Source of the DNA: Triglochin maritima
Lineage: Eukaryota; Streptophyta; Magnoliopsida; Alismatales; Juncaginaceae
DNA length: 64,000 nucleotides
NCBI GenBank assembly: GCA_963682175.1
Contig: OY821784.1
Location: 28,811,621-28,875,620 of the forward strand
Direction of reading: 5' to 3'
Shown here: positions 10,785 to 22,742 of the stretch, piece by piece
Numbering within the stretch: position 1 is the stretch's first letter
Layout: each line of letters starts with the position of its first letter
Made by a program: the position numbers and the translations under genes
Notes under the pieces: generated by a model
What the model was told of the DNA's origin: nothing
Databases searched by the model: none
What the model saw: only the letters and a program-made list of their open reading frames with translations

Positions 10785-11294
10785 TTAGCTCGGTGGGGAA
10801 GATTGAGTTTCTCTCACAATTTCTTGCGAGAGTCTCTCACTCACGCTCCCACTAACCAAAGGAACCTCGGTTGGGCCTTCATGATCTTGAATGTCACCAC
10901 TCATATCATGATCTTGTAGAATATCATGAGTCTCCTCATGTACAACTCTACTCCCACTACGTTTTATTCTTTCCAGAATTTCCATTTCTAGAAATACGGC
11001 ATCCCTCTCTACAATCACTTGATTGGAGGTTATATGCCAAAAGTAGTATCCTCTTGTCTCACAAGGATAACCTATAAAGAAGTACTTATCCGCTTTTGGT
11101 TGAAGTTTGGTCGACACCAATCTCTTGACGTAGACCTTACAACCCCAAATCTTGAGAAAATTGAGCTTAGGTGTTTTACCACTCCATAGCTCATTAGGCG
11201 TTTTCTCTGCAGATTTGGATGGAACATTATTTAGTGTGTAAGGCAGCTTCTAGTGCATAACTCCAAAAGTAAAGCGGCAATTCAGCTTGACTCA
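10785..11294 (-). pseudogene. Copia-2 integrase C-terminal part
   Basis: The minus frame 11120-10785 reads KADKYFFIGYPCETRGYYFW and VIVERDAVFLE, the block that closes copia integrases, then an acidic linker (VHEETHDILQDHD). The reverse transcriptase expected next is absent: the frame ends SSPPS and LTR sequence begins. Upstream (11294-11121) broken frames still show the region that normally carries the NKTPYELW-like block. Confidence 0.7.
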
Positions 11295-11837
11295 TCATTG
11301 ATCGAACCATATCGAGTAATGTCCTATTCCTCCTTTCGGATACCCCATTCGCTGAGGTGTACCGGGAGGGGTGAGTTGTGGTACAATACCACACTCCTTT
11401 AGGAATGAGTCAAATTCGGTACTTAAGTACTCACCGCCACGATCCGTTCGTAGAGACTTGATTTTCTTGTTGAGTTGGTTCTCTACTTCATTCTTGAATT
11501 CCTTGAACTTGTCAAAGGATTCACTTTTGTTTCTTACTTGATAAATATAGCCATAACGACTATAGTCATCCGTGAACGTAATGATGTACCTAAAACCGTC
11601 TCTTGCACTAGTACTCATCGGACCACATACATCGGAATGTATTAATTCCAACAAGTCATTCGCTCTCGGTCCTTTCTTCTTGAAAGGCCTCTTGGTCATT
11701 TTGCCCATAAGGCAAGGTTCGCACGTCTCCAATGATTTAAAATCAAGTTGACCAAGAAGGTTAGCTTCTTGCAATTTCTTGATGTGTTTTTCATTTATGT
11801 GACCAAGACGATAGTGCCACAAGAGTGTATCATTCAC
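11295..11837 (-). pseudogene. Copia-2 GAG-pre-integrase and integrase core
   Basis: The 180-aa frame has the zinc finger (LLWHYRLGHINEKHIKKL; CEPCLMGKM: H, H, C, C complete). The core follows: ELIHSDVCGPM with catalytic aspartate 1, FTDDYSRYGYIY, and LRTDRGGEYLS with catalytic aspartate 2. Near 11340 one base is lost or gained, so the block bearing the catalytic glutamate is in another frame and this frame ends out of register. Better preserved than copia-1 over the same region, so probably a younger insertion or a different lineage. Confidence 0.85.
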
Positions 11838-12435
11838 GTGAGTAGTTTTAAGCCTTTTGTTATTGATGTTTAAGATTTATTTATTATTCAATTCAAGCAA
11901 ATAGAGACCATTCCTCACGAATACATTTGCATAGAAAATACCATTCTTCGATATAGACAAGCAAGAATTTGAAATATTTATATTAATATTATCCATATCC
12001 AAACATGATACAGAAATAATATTCTTGCTAATCAAAGGCACATAATAAATATTCTTTAAACATAAATTTAAACCACTACATAATTAAAGCTCCACAGAAC
12101 CTTGTGCAATCGCAGCAACGCTCGCACCATTTCCGACCTTCAAAATCATCTCGTTCTTCACGAGTTCCTTCCTATCCTTTAGTATCTGCACATTAGAAAT
12201 TATGTGAGCACAAGATCCGGTATCAATTACCCAATCATGGACATAGATGACGAAATTTATCTCATTAACAAATTACCTTTGGCCTTTTTGGGGCGCTTAC
12301 GTTCAATCACTCCATTGTCAAGGCCTTTTTGGTCGGATGTGTCCCATTTCACCGCAGTGAAAGCACTCCGTGTTGGGAGTAAGATATTTGGAAGAATTCC
12401 CCCTAGAGGCGCTCCCACAAGCACCTCCTAGTCTC
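11838..12435 (-). pseudogene. Copia-2 zinc knuckle and protease
   Basis: From 12430 leftwards: CFHCGEMGHIRPKRP (a CCHC knuckle with the last Cys replaced by R or K), a stop, then DWVIDTGSCAHI, close to the W-x-x-DSGA-x-H protease site, and LISKNIISVSCLDMD. Several stops interrupt it. It joins the integrase frame at about 11837 (NNKRLKTTHVN). Confidence 0.65.
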
Positions 12436-12795
12436 TTGCTCTTAGACAAACGCCCCCTCCATGGGGGTGGCGTCTGGGTAAAATGCCCCCATGGGGGAGG
12501 TGTCCTAGCTAGACGCCTGCCCCATGGGGGGGGGGTCCAACGGATGCCCCATAATTTTTTTTATTTTTTAAAAAGAAGTTGGATATTTTACGAGATTGGA
12601 GTACACTGGGGCATCTATTGGCTCATTTACTAACCTTCGAAATATTTGTTTTATGATTATAAGAGGAAGATGAAGAAAGATGGGCGATAAGATTGTGAAA
12701 TGTTGCGATATATAAGTAGAAATGAGAGAAAGACAAAATGGTAATTCGTTTGGACGATTTAAATAGCTTTCCGGCAACGAATAACAATTGAGTTT
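12436..12795 (-). mobile_element. Truncated foldback MULE-type element (copy 3)
   Basis: On the minus strand this matches the left parts of the elements at 57958-58770 and 58780-59919: a terminal block (GCCGGAAAGCTATTTAAATCG), then the conserved run ending AGATGCCCCAGTGTACTCCA, then poly-A/T and GC-rich modules of the type CCCCCATGGGGG. Only one end is present; the other is lost at the junction with copia-2 near 12435. Confidence 0.65.
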
Positions 12796-13307
12796 AATAT
12801 CATAAATATGATTTTAAATTAAAATAATTGGTGAATCCCAATAGGACTACGCCCCACAAGGCCCAACCCCCATCCAGGGGCAAGGCTTGAGCTATTAGTG
12901 GACCAGATTGGTCGGCCTACTCGAGTTCAAGCGTACACTCAATATTGACTTATGGACTAAATTTATTTATTTATTATAGAAACTACCACTACTACCATTA
13001 TTTAATAGGGGAATCATTATGTAAATTGACACAAATTTTGACACTCGTTGATAATTGAAAATTTAAAATGTAAATTGTAGACCATGTTTTATAATCATTA
13101 TTAGTATGCATATAAAAATCATAAAAATTTGAAGATCGTTTTATAAAAGATTGACACGGAGTTAATGAATTCGATGCCTTGATTTTACTTATATTTGTGA
13201 GACTAAATGAGCTTAAGGGTGTCATCGGAAAATTCATGCTCACTCAGCTCGAGAGGGAAAATTCATGCTCACTCGATAAGGGTTTCGAGTTGATCGCAAG
13301 CTCATTA
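12796..13307. other. Spacer left of the Tekay-type element
   Basis: No coding or family signal. A short direct repeat (GAAAATTCATGCTCACTC) occurs at about 13230 and 13257. The last five bases, CATTA, are the target duplication of the following element. Confidence 0.5.
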
Positions 13308-14950
13308 TGTTACATCCTAACCCTTGTTATTTGGGTTTAATTGTGTTTTAGGTGGAGGATTAGAAGAGGTTGAGATGGACGGCTGAGATTGGTTGGGAGA
13401 CGAGTACAAAAGGTTGGATCTCTCTCTCCCTCACTCTTTTCTCTCTCTCACCGGTGCGACTCTCTCTCTCTCTCCCGCTCAACTCTCTCTCCCTCTCAGT
13501 TACCGGGGCACGGTGGTGTGGATTGGCGAGAAAGACGGACTCGGTGGAGTGTACACGGATCGTGTAGATCGGTTGCACGTTTGGGTTCGTCGGAGGAAGA
13601 AAAGAGCGATCGTGGAAGCGACCTTCATGGGTTCTTCAAAGGCTTCTTCAAGCCTTAAGGTATGCCAAGCTTTAGTTTATATCCTCCTTTTAGCCTTTGC
13701 GAGGGTTGGAGTGGCCGACGGTAGGCCGGAAGGCTCGTCGAGAACCTTGCAACAGCTTTTCTGCTCTGCAACGGTCGACCGACGGGTTGGCGCGGTCGAC
13801 CGGGCGTAGTGTGTTTCAGGCAGTTTTCCTTGAACCGGTCGAACGATACTCGAGGAGTGGTCGACCGGTGGTACGTTTTAGCAAGGGAAAAAGGCTCTAG
13901 GTGTTTTCGGTCGAACGGGTCCCCTTTGCCGGTCGACCGAAAGCACTATTGTAAGTCGGTTGGGGGAGTTGGCCATCTAAAAGGTCGACCGCTCATTGAC
14001 TTCGTCCGACCGGAACTTAAGTTAACTTATTTTCCGGTCGACCGGGAGTGTGGTTTCGGTCGACCGTGTAGTGTGGATTTGTTGGTGGATCTTACTGGAG
14101 GGAATCGGTCGACCGTGATTTTAGGTCGTTCGACCGTTGGTGCTTTTTGAGCAAGAGAGGATTTTCCCTGTTGGATTTCGGTTGAACGGGTCCCCTTTGT
14201 CGTTCGACCGGTTGGACGTTATTTCGGTTTTTCTGCGGAATAGTTGTGGTGTTCGGTCGACCGTTTGGGGTCTTCCGTTCGACCGTTTGGGCACAGTTTG
14301 CATATGGATGCTTGTGTCGTGTGTGGTTGGATCCGCCTCGAGGGCAACGGGTCTCCGGCCTTTTTTGGGGCGACGGTACATACATTGCCGGCCTGAGAGG
14401 AAGATCATGGTTGTGGCTCTACGGAGCGGGTGCCTTGTGTGCACGTTGTTGTGGCTCTATGGAGCGGGTGCCTTGTGTGCACGTGTGATTGTGGGGTTGG
14501 GGTGAGAGGACCCTTGAGACCCGTGGCCGATGATTTTCCGGCAGTGCCTAGTGTGCACGGGAGTTTGATATGCTTTTACTGCATTCTTCATTTCATATTT
14601 CATAAACACATATTATGTTCATATTTTAGGGGTTTGGCATACGGGGTTTCCTCTCGGGAAACTCACGCATATTCATGTTTTATGTCAGGTCGTGCACGTC
14701 AGTAGGAGGTGGTGACTACGGACAGGAGCACCCAGACCAGATCCTGTCTTTTTGTTCTTCGAGGTGGATGATTTTCCCTTGTACACGCATTGTATATCTT
14801 TTGTGCTGGGTTGTAATCATCCTTGACTCTTGTATTGTACAGTTTACCACCGTATATTATATATATATATATTTGTGGTTTGGTGACGACCCCAGTGTTG
14901 ATTATTATCTGTTTAAAGTTTTAAATTTTCCGCTGTTTTGGGGCGTTACA
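13308..14950 (+). repeat. 5' LTR of Tekay-type element
   Basis: The LTR has three zones: a CT-rich microsatellite (13420-13500), a region 13772-14290 packed with GGTCGACCG palindromes (nine exact copies by eye, plus single-base variants), and a two-copy ~49-bp repeat (GCTCTACGGAGCGGGTGCC, near 14415-14490). The TATA box seen in the 3' LTR is changed to TACAAAAG at 13405-13412, which may have weakened transcription of this copy. Several overlapping open frames here are not genes. Confidence 0.9.
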
Positions 14951-14953
14951 ATT

Positions 14954-14965
14954 TGGTATCAGAGC
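14954..14965 (+). other. Primer-binding site (tRNA-iMet type)
   Basis: TGGTATCAGAGC lies 3 bases after the 5' LTR and is complementary to the 3' end of initiator tRNA-Met. Confidence 0.9.
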
Positions 14966-15084
14966 CTTCGGTCCCGGTGTGCTTGTCCAATGAAACCACC
15001 TTAGAGGTCTTGCATCTAGTTGTCATTCATCTTGCATTCATTCATAATCATTAATTTATTGCCGTTTCCTGTCCTCTTGTGTAG

Positions 15085-16080
15085 ATGCCTCCGAGACGTG
15101 TGAGGCCACCTTCACGTTATAGAGGCGTCAGTGAGGAGACTGGTAGGGAGGACAGGGAGGAGGAGGAGAGGAGGACCCTTCAGGGGACTCTTGGTAGGCT
15201 GGGCGAGTTTCTCGAGCGCCAGTCTGCACAGTCTGAGCAGGCCGGGGCGGGGGCAATGTTGGATCGGTTTATGCAACAACACCCTCCTTCCTTTGACGGC
15301 AGTGGTGAGCCGGAGGCATCTGAGGATTGGGTCTTCAAGATCCAGAAGATCTTCAGAGCGATTGGATGTCCTTCTGAGAGGCAAGTGGATCTGGCCACCT
15401 ATGTGTTGGACGGAGAAACGGACAACTGGTGGAGGTCCACATCGGCTGTTGTTTTTTAGGACAGCGAGGAGGTGGGCTGGGAGGAATTCCTTGCGGAGTT
15501 CAACTAGCAGTATTTTCCCCAGCATGTGCGGGATAGGAAGGAGGAGGAGTTCCTTGCACTCGAGCAGCGAGAGATGACGCTGACGGCTTACATTAGCAGG
15601 TTTCACGCTCTGGAGCGTTACTGCCCGGATACTTATGTGACATCGGAGCAGAGAGCTCGGAAGTTTATCCGAGGGTTGAGGCCGCAGTTCCGGTCTCGTA
15701 TGACCACGAGCATGCCGCAGACTTTAGCTGATGCAGTGAAGTTTGCGACGATTATGGAGCAGGACTACCAGGAGACGGTAGAGGCCAGGAAGGTGCAGAC
15801 CAAGGCCAGTGTGCGACTTGGAGATCACACTTCGGGAAATTCGGGCAAGAGGCCTCAGATTGATAGTGGTGGATCTCAGCAGTCAGGGCAGTGCAGGCAG
15901 TGTGGTAGAGTTCACCCCGGGCGCGGGTGTGGGGCTCGATCAGGTGCATGCCATGGTTGTGGCCAGATGGGTCACTTCATTCGTTCCTGCCCGAGTAGGT
16001 CAGGTGGACCTAGTGGAAGACCGGGTTCCTCCTCAGATAGCGGAGCTGGACCGAGTCGACCAGTTGCACCCTCCCAGCAG
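15085..16080 (+). pseudogene. Gypsy gag with zinc knuckle
   Basis: The frame starts MPPRRVRPPSRYRG and carries a retrotransposon gag domain (FLERQ, PPSFDGSGEPEASEDWVFKI, ATYVLDGETDNWWRST). After two stops it continues in the same frame with [37 protein letters not shown] and a zinc knuckle [14 protein letters not shown]. The stops at 15457-15459 and 15505-15507 are in the gag frame and look like point mutations. Gag forms the particle and binds RNA. Confidence 0.9.
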
Positions 16081-17118
16081 GGGAAAAGTGTGGGACGTGT
16101 CTTCACCATTCAGGCGGAGGAGGCTAGGGATGCCAGTGCTGTGGTGGAAGGTACGCTTTATGTTGATGGCTTAATTGCTAGAGTGTTTTTCGATTGCGGG
16201 GCCACACACTCAATCATCTCTGAGCAGTTTGCGAGCGTGTTAGGTCGTACCCCTGCGATGTTGACTGCCACGTTGGAAGTCAGCACACCCTTGGGTTTGG
16301 TGGGCATTGTGGGGAGCTTCCTCCCCGGCGCCACGGTTGCTTCGGGAGACCAGGAGTTTCCGGCAGACCTGGTCTTATTACCGATGGTAGACTTCGATGT
16401 CATACTTGGGATGGACTGGCTGTCCCAGTACGATGTTCGAGTCTTGTGCCGAGAGAAGAAGATTCTGATCTCGAGGAAAGGTCTTCCTGACTTGCTGATC
16501 AGAGGGACTAAGAGTGGAGATTGTCGAATTTTAGTTTCGGCAATGAAGGCTCAGAAGATGATTCACCACGGTTGTAGAGCGTTCTTAGCGACGCTTGTGG
16601 TACCAGATTTTGAGGTGAAGAAGTTGGAAGATATCGAAGTTGTTCAGGATTTTCCTGAGGTATTTTCTGATGAGATCACCGGGTTACCGCCTCACAGAGA
16701 GATCGAGTTTGGTATCAATCTGGTAGCAGAGACTACACCACAGTCGAAGGCTCCGTATAGGATGGCGCCTGCAGAGTTAGCTGAGCTGAAGAAGCAGTTG
16801 CAGGATCTGCTAGATTCAGGTTTGATCAGGCCCAGTGTTTCACCCTGGGGAGCTCCAGTGCTCTTCGTGAAGAAGAGGGATGGCTCGCTGAGGATGTGTA
16901 TTGATAATCAGATGCTAAATAAGGTTACCACTAGGAATCAGTATCCTTTACCCAGGATCGAGGATCTGTTCGACCAGTTGCAGTCAGGAAGGGTCTTTTC
17001 GAAGATCGATCTGCGATCTGGTTACCATCAGTTGAGGATTCGGGATGCAGATGTCCAGAAGACAGCGTTCAGGACGAGGTACGGGCATTATGAGTTTTTG
17101 GTGATTCGTTTGGACTGA
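16081..17118 (+). pseudogene. Gypsy protease and first half of reverse transcriptase
   Basis: Continuing in the gag frame: [11 protein letters not shown], then [13 protein letters not shown] (aspartic protease D-x-G-A site) and [12 protein letters not shown]. The reverse transcriptase begins with [20 protein letters not shown] and carries [20 protein letters not shown] and [15 protein letters not shown] (first catalytic aspartate). One base is missing near 17103, just before the conserved FGLTNAP block, which is found in the next frame, so this frame ends at 17118. Confidence 0.9.
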
Positions 17119-17129
17119 CGAATGCACCT

Positions 17130-17840
17130 GTGGCGTTTATGGATCTGATGAATCAGACTCTTCAGCCGTATCTCGACAGGTTTGTGATTGTCTTCGTGGA
17201 TGATACACTGGTATACCCACCAGACAGAGAGCAGCATCGGGAGCATCTGAGGGTTGTGCTTAGCATTCTGAGAGATCAGCAACTCTATGATAAGTACAAG
17301 AAGTGTGATTTCTGGCTAGATCAGGTGACCTTTCTGGGACATGTGGTGTCAGTAGACGAGATTTCTGTGGATCCAGAGAAGGTCGAGGCTGTGACTCAGT
17401 GGAGAGCTCCGACCAGTGTGTCAGAGATCCGGAGTTTTGTGGGTTTAGCAGGTTATTATCGTCGGTTTATTCAGGACTTTTCCAGACTTGCTTCCCCACT
17501 GACGACCTTGACACAGAAGGGTGTCAAGTTCGTTTGGTCCCAGAAGTGCGAGGACAGTTTCCAGGAGTTGAAGAGGCGACTGACTACAGCACCAATTTGG
17601 ACGTTACCGAGTGGTAGCGGAGGCTATGTGATTTACAGTGACACTTCTGGCATTGGTCTGGGTTGCGTGTTGATGCAACACGGGAAGGTGGTCGCTTATG
17701 CTTTGAGGAATTTGAAGGTTAATGAGAAGAATTACCCGACTCATGATCTGGAGTTGGCAGCGGTGGTTCACGCGCTGAAGACCTGGAGCATTACATATAT
17801 GGAGAGCAGTTTGAGGTCTTCACAGATCACCAGAGTCTGA
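17130..17840 (+). pseudogene. Gypsy reverse transcriptase end and RNase H
   Basis: The frame opens just after [27 protein letters not shown] then VDDTLVY (catalytic DD), the thumb region ([23 protein letters not shown]), and the RNase H start ([44 protein letters not shown]). A one-base loss near 17789 throws the rest of RNase H into another frame, and this one ends at 17840. Confidence 0.9.
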
Positions 17841-17863
17841 AGTATCTGTTCTCACAGAAAGAG

Positions 17864-19006
17864 TTGAATATGAGGCAGCGCAGATGGCTAGAGTTCATAA
17901 AGGATTATGACTTCACCATTTCGTATCATCCGGGGAAGGCGAGTTTTGTCGCAGATGCCTTGAGTAGGAATGTGGAGTTGTCAACTGCCAGCTTATGCAT
18001 TCAGGAGTGGAGGTTGCTTGAGGCCTTGACGGAGTGGAGACCTTTTACAGAGGACTCTGAGGGGGCAGTGATTGCGGGACTTCAAGTGGAGCCGCAGACA
18101 GTTTTGGGAGTTGTTCAGGCTCAGAGAGCAGATGATGAGCTGGTCAGTCTGATGCAGCTAGCAGATAAGGACGAATCAGACTTCGGGGTCGGAGTCGATG
18201 GGGGTTTGAGATTCAGGGGTCAGATCTGGGTACCGAGAGTAGGCGATCTGAGGGATACTATCATGGAGGAGGCACATAGAGCCAGATATTCCATTCACCT
18301 GGGGAGTACCAAGATGTATAAGGATTTACAGCGGAGTTTCTGGTGGAATGGGATGTTGCGAGACATAGCGAGCTTCGTGTCCAGGTGTCTGGTTTGTCAG
18401 CAGGTGCGGATTGAGCACCAGCGGCCAGCAGGGCAGTTGGAGAGTATTGATCTGCCAGAGTGGAAGTGGGAGCACGTGACGATGGATTTCGTCACCGGAT
18501 TGCCGAAGACGAGGAAATCTCACGACGCGATTTGGGTTATAGTTGATCGACTGACCAAGTCGGTGCATTTTCTGGCGATCAGGACCACCTTACCCTTCGA
18601 GAGTTTGGCGAAGTTGTACATCGAGGAGATAGTCCGGTTACATGGTGTACCTGTGAGTATTATCTCTGATCAAGATCCGAGGTTTACCTCCAGATTTTTT
18701 GGTAGTCTGCAGAAGGCTTTGGGGACTCAGTTGAAGTTCAGCACAACTTTTCATCCGCAGACAGACGGGCAGTCAGAGAGGACTATCCGGACGCTAGAGG
18801 ATATGCTGAGAGCGTGTACTCTGGATTGGGCAGGATTTTGGGATGAACACCTGTCGTTGATCGAGTTCGCCTACAACAACAGCTACCATTCGAGCATTGG
18901 GATGGCACCGTACGAGGCTCTGTACGGACGACCTTGTAGATCGCCGGTATGCTGGAGTGAGGTAGGCGAGAGGCAGCTGGTTGGACCAGAGATTTCTCAG
19001 ATGTAG
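17864..19006 (+). pseudogene. Gypsy RNase H end and integrase
   Basis: The frame starts in the RNase H tail ([27 protein letters not shown]). It continues with the integrase zinc finger ([24 protein letters not shown]) and core: [13 protein letters not shown] (D1), [14 protein letters not shown] (D2) and [20 protein letters not shown] (E). All three catalytic residues are present. A TAG at 19004-19006 separates it from the C-terminal part, which is in the same frame. Confidence 0.92.
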
Positions 19007-19612
19007 GCTGAGAAGGTTGGCGTAATCAGACAGAGGTTAGCAACGACTCAGAGCAGACAGAAGAGTTACGCAGATAGGCGTAGACGAGAGTTGAGATTTG
19101 AGGTGGGCGATCACGTTTTCCTGAGGATTTCACCAGCGCGTGGAGTGATGAGATTCGGGAAGAAAGGGAAGCTCAGTCCGAGGTACGTCGGACCGTTTGA
19201 GATCCTTGATCGTGTAGGAGAGGTTGCCTACCGTATTGCCTTGCCGCCGCAGCTTTCAGGTATTCACAACGTTTTCCATGTTTCTATGTTGAGGAAATAC
19301 GTTGCCGATCCGTCGCATGTGATTGAGATCTATGTTCCCGAGATCAGTCAGGACTTATCTCTCGAGGAGATGCCCGTGGAGATTGTAGACCGGATGGAGC
19401 ACCAGTTCAGGAGGAGAACCATTCCGATGGTGAAGGTCAGGTGGCAGCACCATAGCGAGCGTGAAGCCACTTGGGAGGTCGAGGATGAGGTCCGGAAGAA
19501 GTATCCGGAATTGTTCGGTGAGAATTTGGTTCTAATTTCGAGGACGAAATTCTTTAAGGAGGGTGGATTGTTACATCCTAACCCTTGTTATTTGGGTTTA
19601 ATTGTGTTTTAG
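19007..19612 (+). pseudogene. Integrase C-terminal domain and chromodomain
   Basis: After the stop the same frame continues with RQKSYADRRRRELRFEVGDH, the GPF/Y-type block LSPRYVGPFEILDRVGEVAY, VFHVSMLRKY, and a chromodomain-like end (VKVRWQHHSEREATWEVEDE). Chromodomains of chromoviruses bind marked histones and steer integration to heterochromatin. The final stop lies within the 3' LTR start. Confidence 0.88.
19557..19568 (+). other. Polypurine tract
   Basis: AGGAGGGTGGATT directly precedes the 3' LTR; it primes plus-strand DNA synthesis in LTR retrotransposons. Confidence 0.8.
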
Positions 19613-21196
19613 GTGGAGGATTAGAAGAGGTTGAGATGGACGACTGAGATTGGTTGGGAGAAGAGTATAAAAGGTTGGATCTCTCTCCCTCACTCTTTTC
19701 TCTCTCTCACTGGTGCGACTCTCTCTCTCCCGCTCAACTCTCTCTCCCACTCAGCTACTGGGACGCGGTGGTGTGGATTGGCGAGGAAGACGGACTCGGT
19801 GGAGTGCGCACGGATCGTGTAGATCGGTTGCACGTTTGTGTTCGTCGGAGGAAGAAAAGAGCGATCGTGGAAGCGACCTTCGTGGGTTCTTCAAAGGCTT
19901 CTTCAAGCCTTAAGGTATGCCAAGCTTTAGTTTATATCCTCCTTTTAGCCTTTGCGAGGGTTGGAGTGGCCAACGGTAGGCCAGAAGGCTCGTCGAGAAC
20001 CTTGCAACAGCTTTTCTGCTCTGCAACGGTCGACCGACGGGTTGGCGCGGTCGACCGGGCGTAGTGTGTTTCGGGCAGTTTTCCTTGCACCGGTCAAATG
20101 ATACTCGAGGAGTGGTCGACCGGTGGTACGTTTTAGCAAGGGAAAAAGGCTCTAGGTGTTTTCGGTCGAACGGGTCCCCTTTGCCGGTCGACCGAAAGCA
20201 CTATTGTAAGTCGGTTGGGGGCGTTGACCATCTAAACGGTCGACCACTCATTGACTTCGTCCGACCGAAACTTAAGTTAACTTATTGACCGGTCGACCGG
20301 GAGTGTGGTTTCGGTCGACCGTGTAGTGCGGATTTGTTGGTGGATATTACTGGAGGGAATCGGTCGACCGTGATTTTAGGTCGTTCGATCGTTGGTGCTT
20401 TTTGAGCAAGAGAGGATTTTCCCTGTTGGATTTCGGTCAAACGGGTCTTTTTTGCCGTTCGACCGGTTGGACGTTATTTCGGTTTTTCTGCGGAATAGTT
20501 GTGGTGTTCGGTCGACCGTTTGGGGTCTTTCGTTCGACCGTTTGGGCACAGTTTGCATATGGATGCTTGTGTCGTGTGTGGTTGGATCCGCCTCGAGCGT
20601 AACGGGTCTCCGACCTTTTTGGGGCGACAGTACAGACATTGCCGGCCTGAGAGGAAGATCATGGTTGTGGCTCTACGGAGCGGGTGCCTTGTGTGCACGT
20701 TGTTGTGGCTCTACGGAGCGGGTGCCTTGTGTGCACGTGTGATTGTGGGGTTGGGGTGAGAGGTCCCTTAAGACCCGTAGCCGATGATTTTCCGGCGGTG
20801 CCTAGTGTGCACGGGAGTTTGATATTCTTTTACTGCATTCTTCATTTCATATTTCATATACACATATTATGTTCATATTTTAGGGGTTTGGCATACGAGA
20901 TTTTCTCTCGGGAAACTCAGGCATATTCATTTTTTATGTCAGGTCGTGCACGTCAGTAGGAGGTTGTGACTGCGGACAGGAGCATGCAGACCAGATCCTG
21001 TCTTTTTGTTCTTCGAGGTGGATGATTTTCCCTTGTACATGCATTGTATATCTTTTGTGTTGGGTTGTAATCATCCTTGACTCTTGTATTGTACAATTTA
21101 CCCCATTATATTATATATATGTGGTTTGGTGACGACCCCAGTGTTGATTCTTATATATTTAAAGTTTTAAATTTTCCGTTGTTTCAGGACGTTACA
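19569..21196 (+). repeat. 3' LTR of Tekay-type element
   Basis: It matches the 5' LTR over its full length and carries eight exact GGTCGACCG copies by eye between 20027 and 20545, one fewer than the 5' LTR because of a point change (GGTCGACCA near 20240). It ends GACGTTACA and is followed by CATTA. Confidence 0.92.
19666..19673 (+). promoter_or_regulatory. TATA box of Tekay-type LTR
   Basis: TATAAAAG stands about 100 bp into the 3' LTR. The 5' LTR has TACAAAAG at the same place. Confidence 0.55.
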
Positions 21197-22155
21197 CATT
21201 AACTTGAACTTAATTATTATTTTTCATATAACCTCGGTGCATCATTGCCCCAAGCACAAAGATGGATATATCCCAACTCACTTCCATTTTACAGCCCCTT
21301 CCCATCTTCTGCTTTTCGATTCCATCGATGAGGGACTAAACCTTTGCCCAAGGCCTCCATCCAATCTCTTACTGTGCATGCTTCATTAGTCAAAGCTAAC
21401 GTGGGTATGTACAGATTGCACAGTTGAATTTTTAGGCTTTGTTGATAATGGAGCACAAATTGCACAGTGCAGAATAATTTCAAAACGTTGTGCTCAACGT
21501 TGTGGGCATGTACAATTATATTCTCTTTTCCTTTATATCATTATTAGTTATTATCAGTTGTACTATTAAACTAAGATATATGACTTTTGTTTTCTTATAT
21601 TCAAATTAATTATGACAAGATTTATAGCTTAGTGCAGGAAACACATACTTGTTGTCAGAAGGAGAAAATTATCAAAATTAAAAAACCATGGACAAGCAAA
21701 AAAATTGATCAAACAATTTATGTTATAGATTGATCTACTTGGTTAGGCCTCCAACTCTAATTGGATAGATTATTCGGGTCTCGAGCGAACATCAAGCAAA
21801 CGGGGTATGCTCGTTTAGTTCGTCGAGCGACTTTCTTTGCTCGTGTTTGACTCGTTACTAACTGATCTGAGCCACGATCTGAGCAAAATTGAGCGAACAT
21901 CGTACGATCTACTGATCCCGAGCGGATGTTGACAACCCTAAACGAGATCTATGATTTGGATTTTTCCAGTTGAAATTAAAATTTAAAGTTATCAAAATGT
22001 TAAATTTATGTCAATATATTTTAAAGATATTGGATCTCTCTTCGTATTAATAAGAGTTAATACAACTAACAAAGTATCAGCATTACAACCATAAGCCATA
22101 AGCTAACTCCTGGACGTAATATTTGGATCTTAAGTATATCCATATACTTTGGATC
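21197..22155. other. Spacer with a GAGCGAAC-rich repeat remnant
   Basis: Mostly A/T-rich without coding signal. At about 21770-21945 GTCTCGAGCGAACATC, GAGCGAACATCG and a final ACAACCCTAAACG recall the body and end of hAT-type MITEs, but no matching second end was found. Confidence 0.4.
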
Positions 22156-22620
22156 TTAACCAAAGCAAATACAATTTTGAAAAGATAAAATAGAACCAAC
22201 ATCCATACTAACAGGATAAATTGTACATGCTTTGTGTAGCACAAAGTCCCTGACGTAATATTTTATGCTTCTTAATTCATTTAAGATTAGCTGGGATATA
22301 TTCAGGTTAACAATAACCCACAACCTACCCCGACTGATAAAAGAGGTCGAGCCTCCCTCCACCCATTTGTGTATGATCCCTATCCATAAACAAACCATAG
22401 AGAAAGTGGTATAAATCACGTCAGATAAGTGCATCTAAGAGTTCTGAATGTGGCGTGAGTTGCAATCTTTCCGGATTCTCCAAACGAATGCAATAACAAT
22501 CAAATCCTGCAACTCGGCCATATCCCTATTCATATTAAATTTAACCAAGTGGAGGAATACTTGTTTATTCCATCTTTGTGCCAAAAGGTCATTGTTACTA
22601 AGAATCACTCCATTTCTCAA
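22156..22620 (-). pseudogene. Possible LINE reverse-transcriptase tail remnant
   Basis: Two minus frames, 22620-22435 and 22434-22156, follow each other directly. ELQDLIVIAFVWRIRKDCNS resembles the zf-RVT end region of plant LINE proteins (W-x-x-W-K-x-R-N), and the next frame (LSDVIYTTFSMV) could be its continuation after a stop. The match is weak and no poly-A tail or target duplication was found. Confidence 0.25.
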
Positions 22621-22742
22621 TTATATTCATGTTGATTGTTCTGGGGTTCTAGCTCTTAAGTGTTAGTAAAGATATAAGGAATATATACGAAATGCACAAA
22701 CCAGACAATGATCCACAAAATGTTTTAACACTACATTTTTAT

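Larger units (their letters stand above)
10290..12435 (-). mobile_element. Truncated Ty1/copia retrotransposon (copia-2)
   Basis: On the minus strand, protease (12435-11838) and integrase (11837 to about 10785) are followed directly by LTR-like sequence (about 10790-10290) with a TATA box. Reverse transcriptase and RNase H are missing, as is most of gag. The outer LTR end is read as TGTAGGATTTCGTGTCCCC at 10290. The left-hand (5') part of the element is cut at about 12435, where a foldback MULE-type fragment begins. Confidence 0.75.
13308..21196 (+). mobile_element. Complete Ty3/gypsy chromovirus, Tekay/Del type
   Basis: The element is 7889 bp, with LTRs 13308-14950 and 19569-21196 and a perfect 5-bp target duplication CATTA (13303-13307 and 21197-21201). 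Both LTRs run TGTTACATCC to CGTTACA and look about 95% identical or better by eye, so the insertion is fairly recent. Internal order is gag, protease, reverse transcriptase, RNase H, integrase, chromodomain: a gypsy chromovirus. Three nonsense codons (15457, 15505, 19004) and two frameshifts (near 17103 and 17789) make it defective. Confidence 0.95.

Noticed and set aside
13370..14705. Many overlapping 60-140 aa frames, repeated at 19631-20959
   Set aside because: They lie in the GC-rich LTR, in all frames and on both strands, occur identically in both LTR copies and show no domains.
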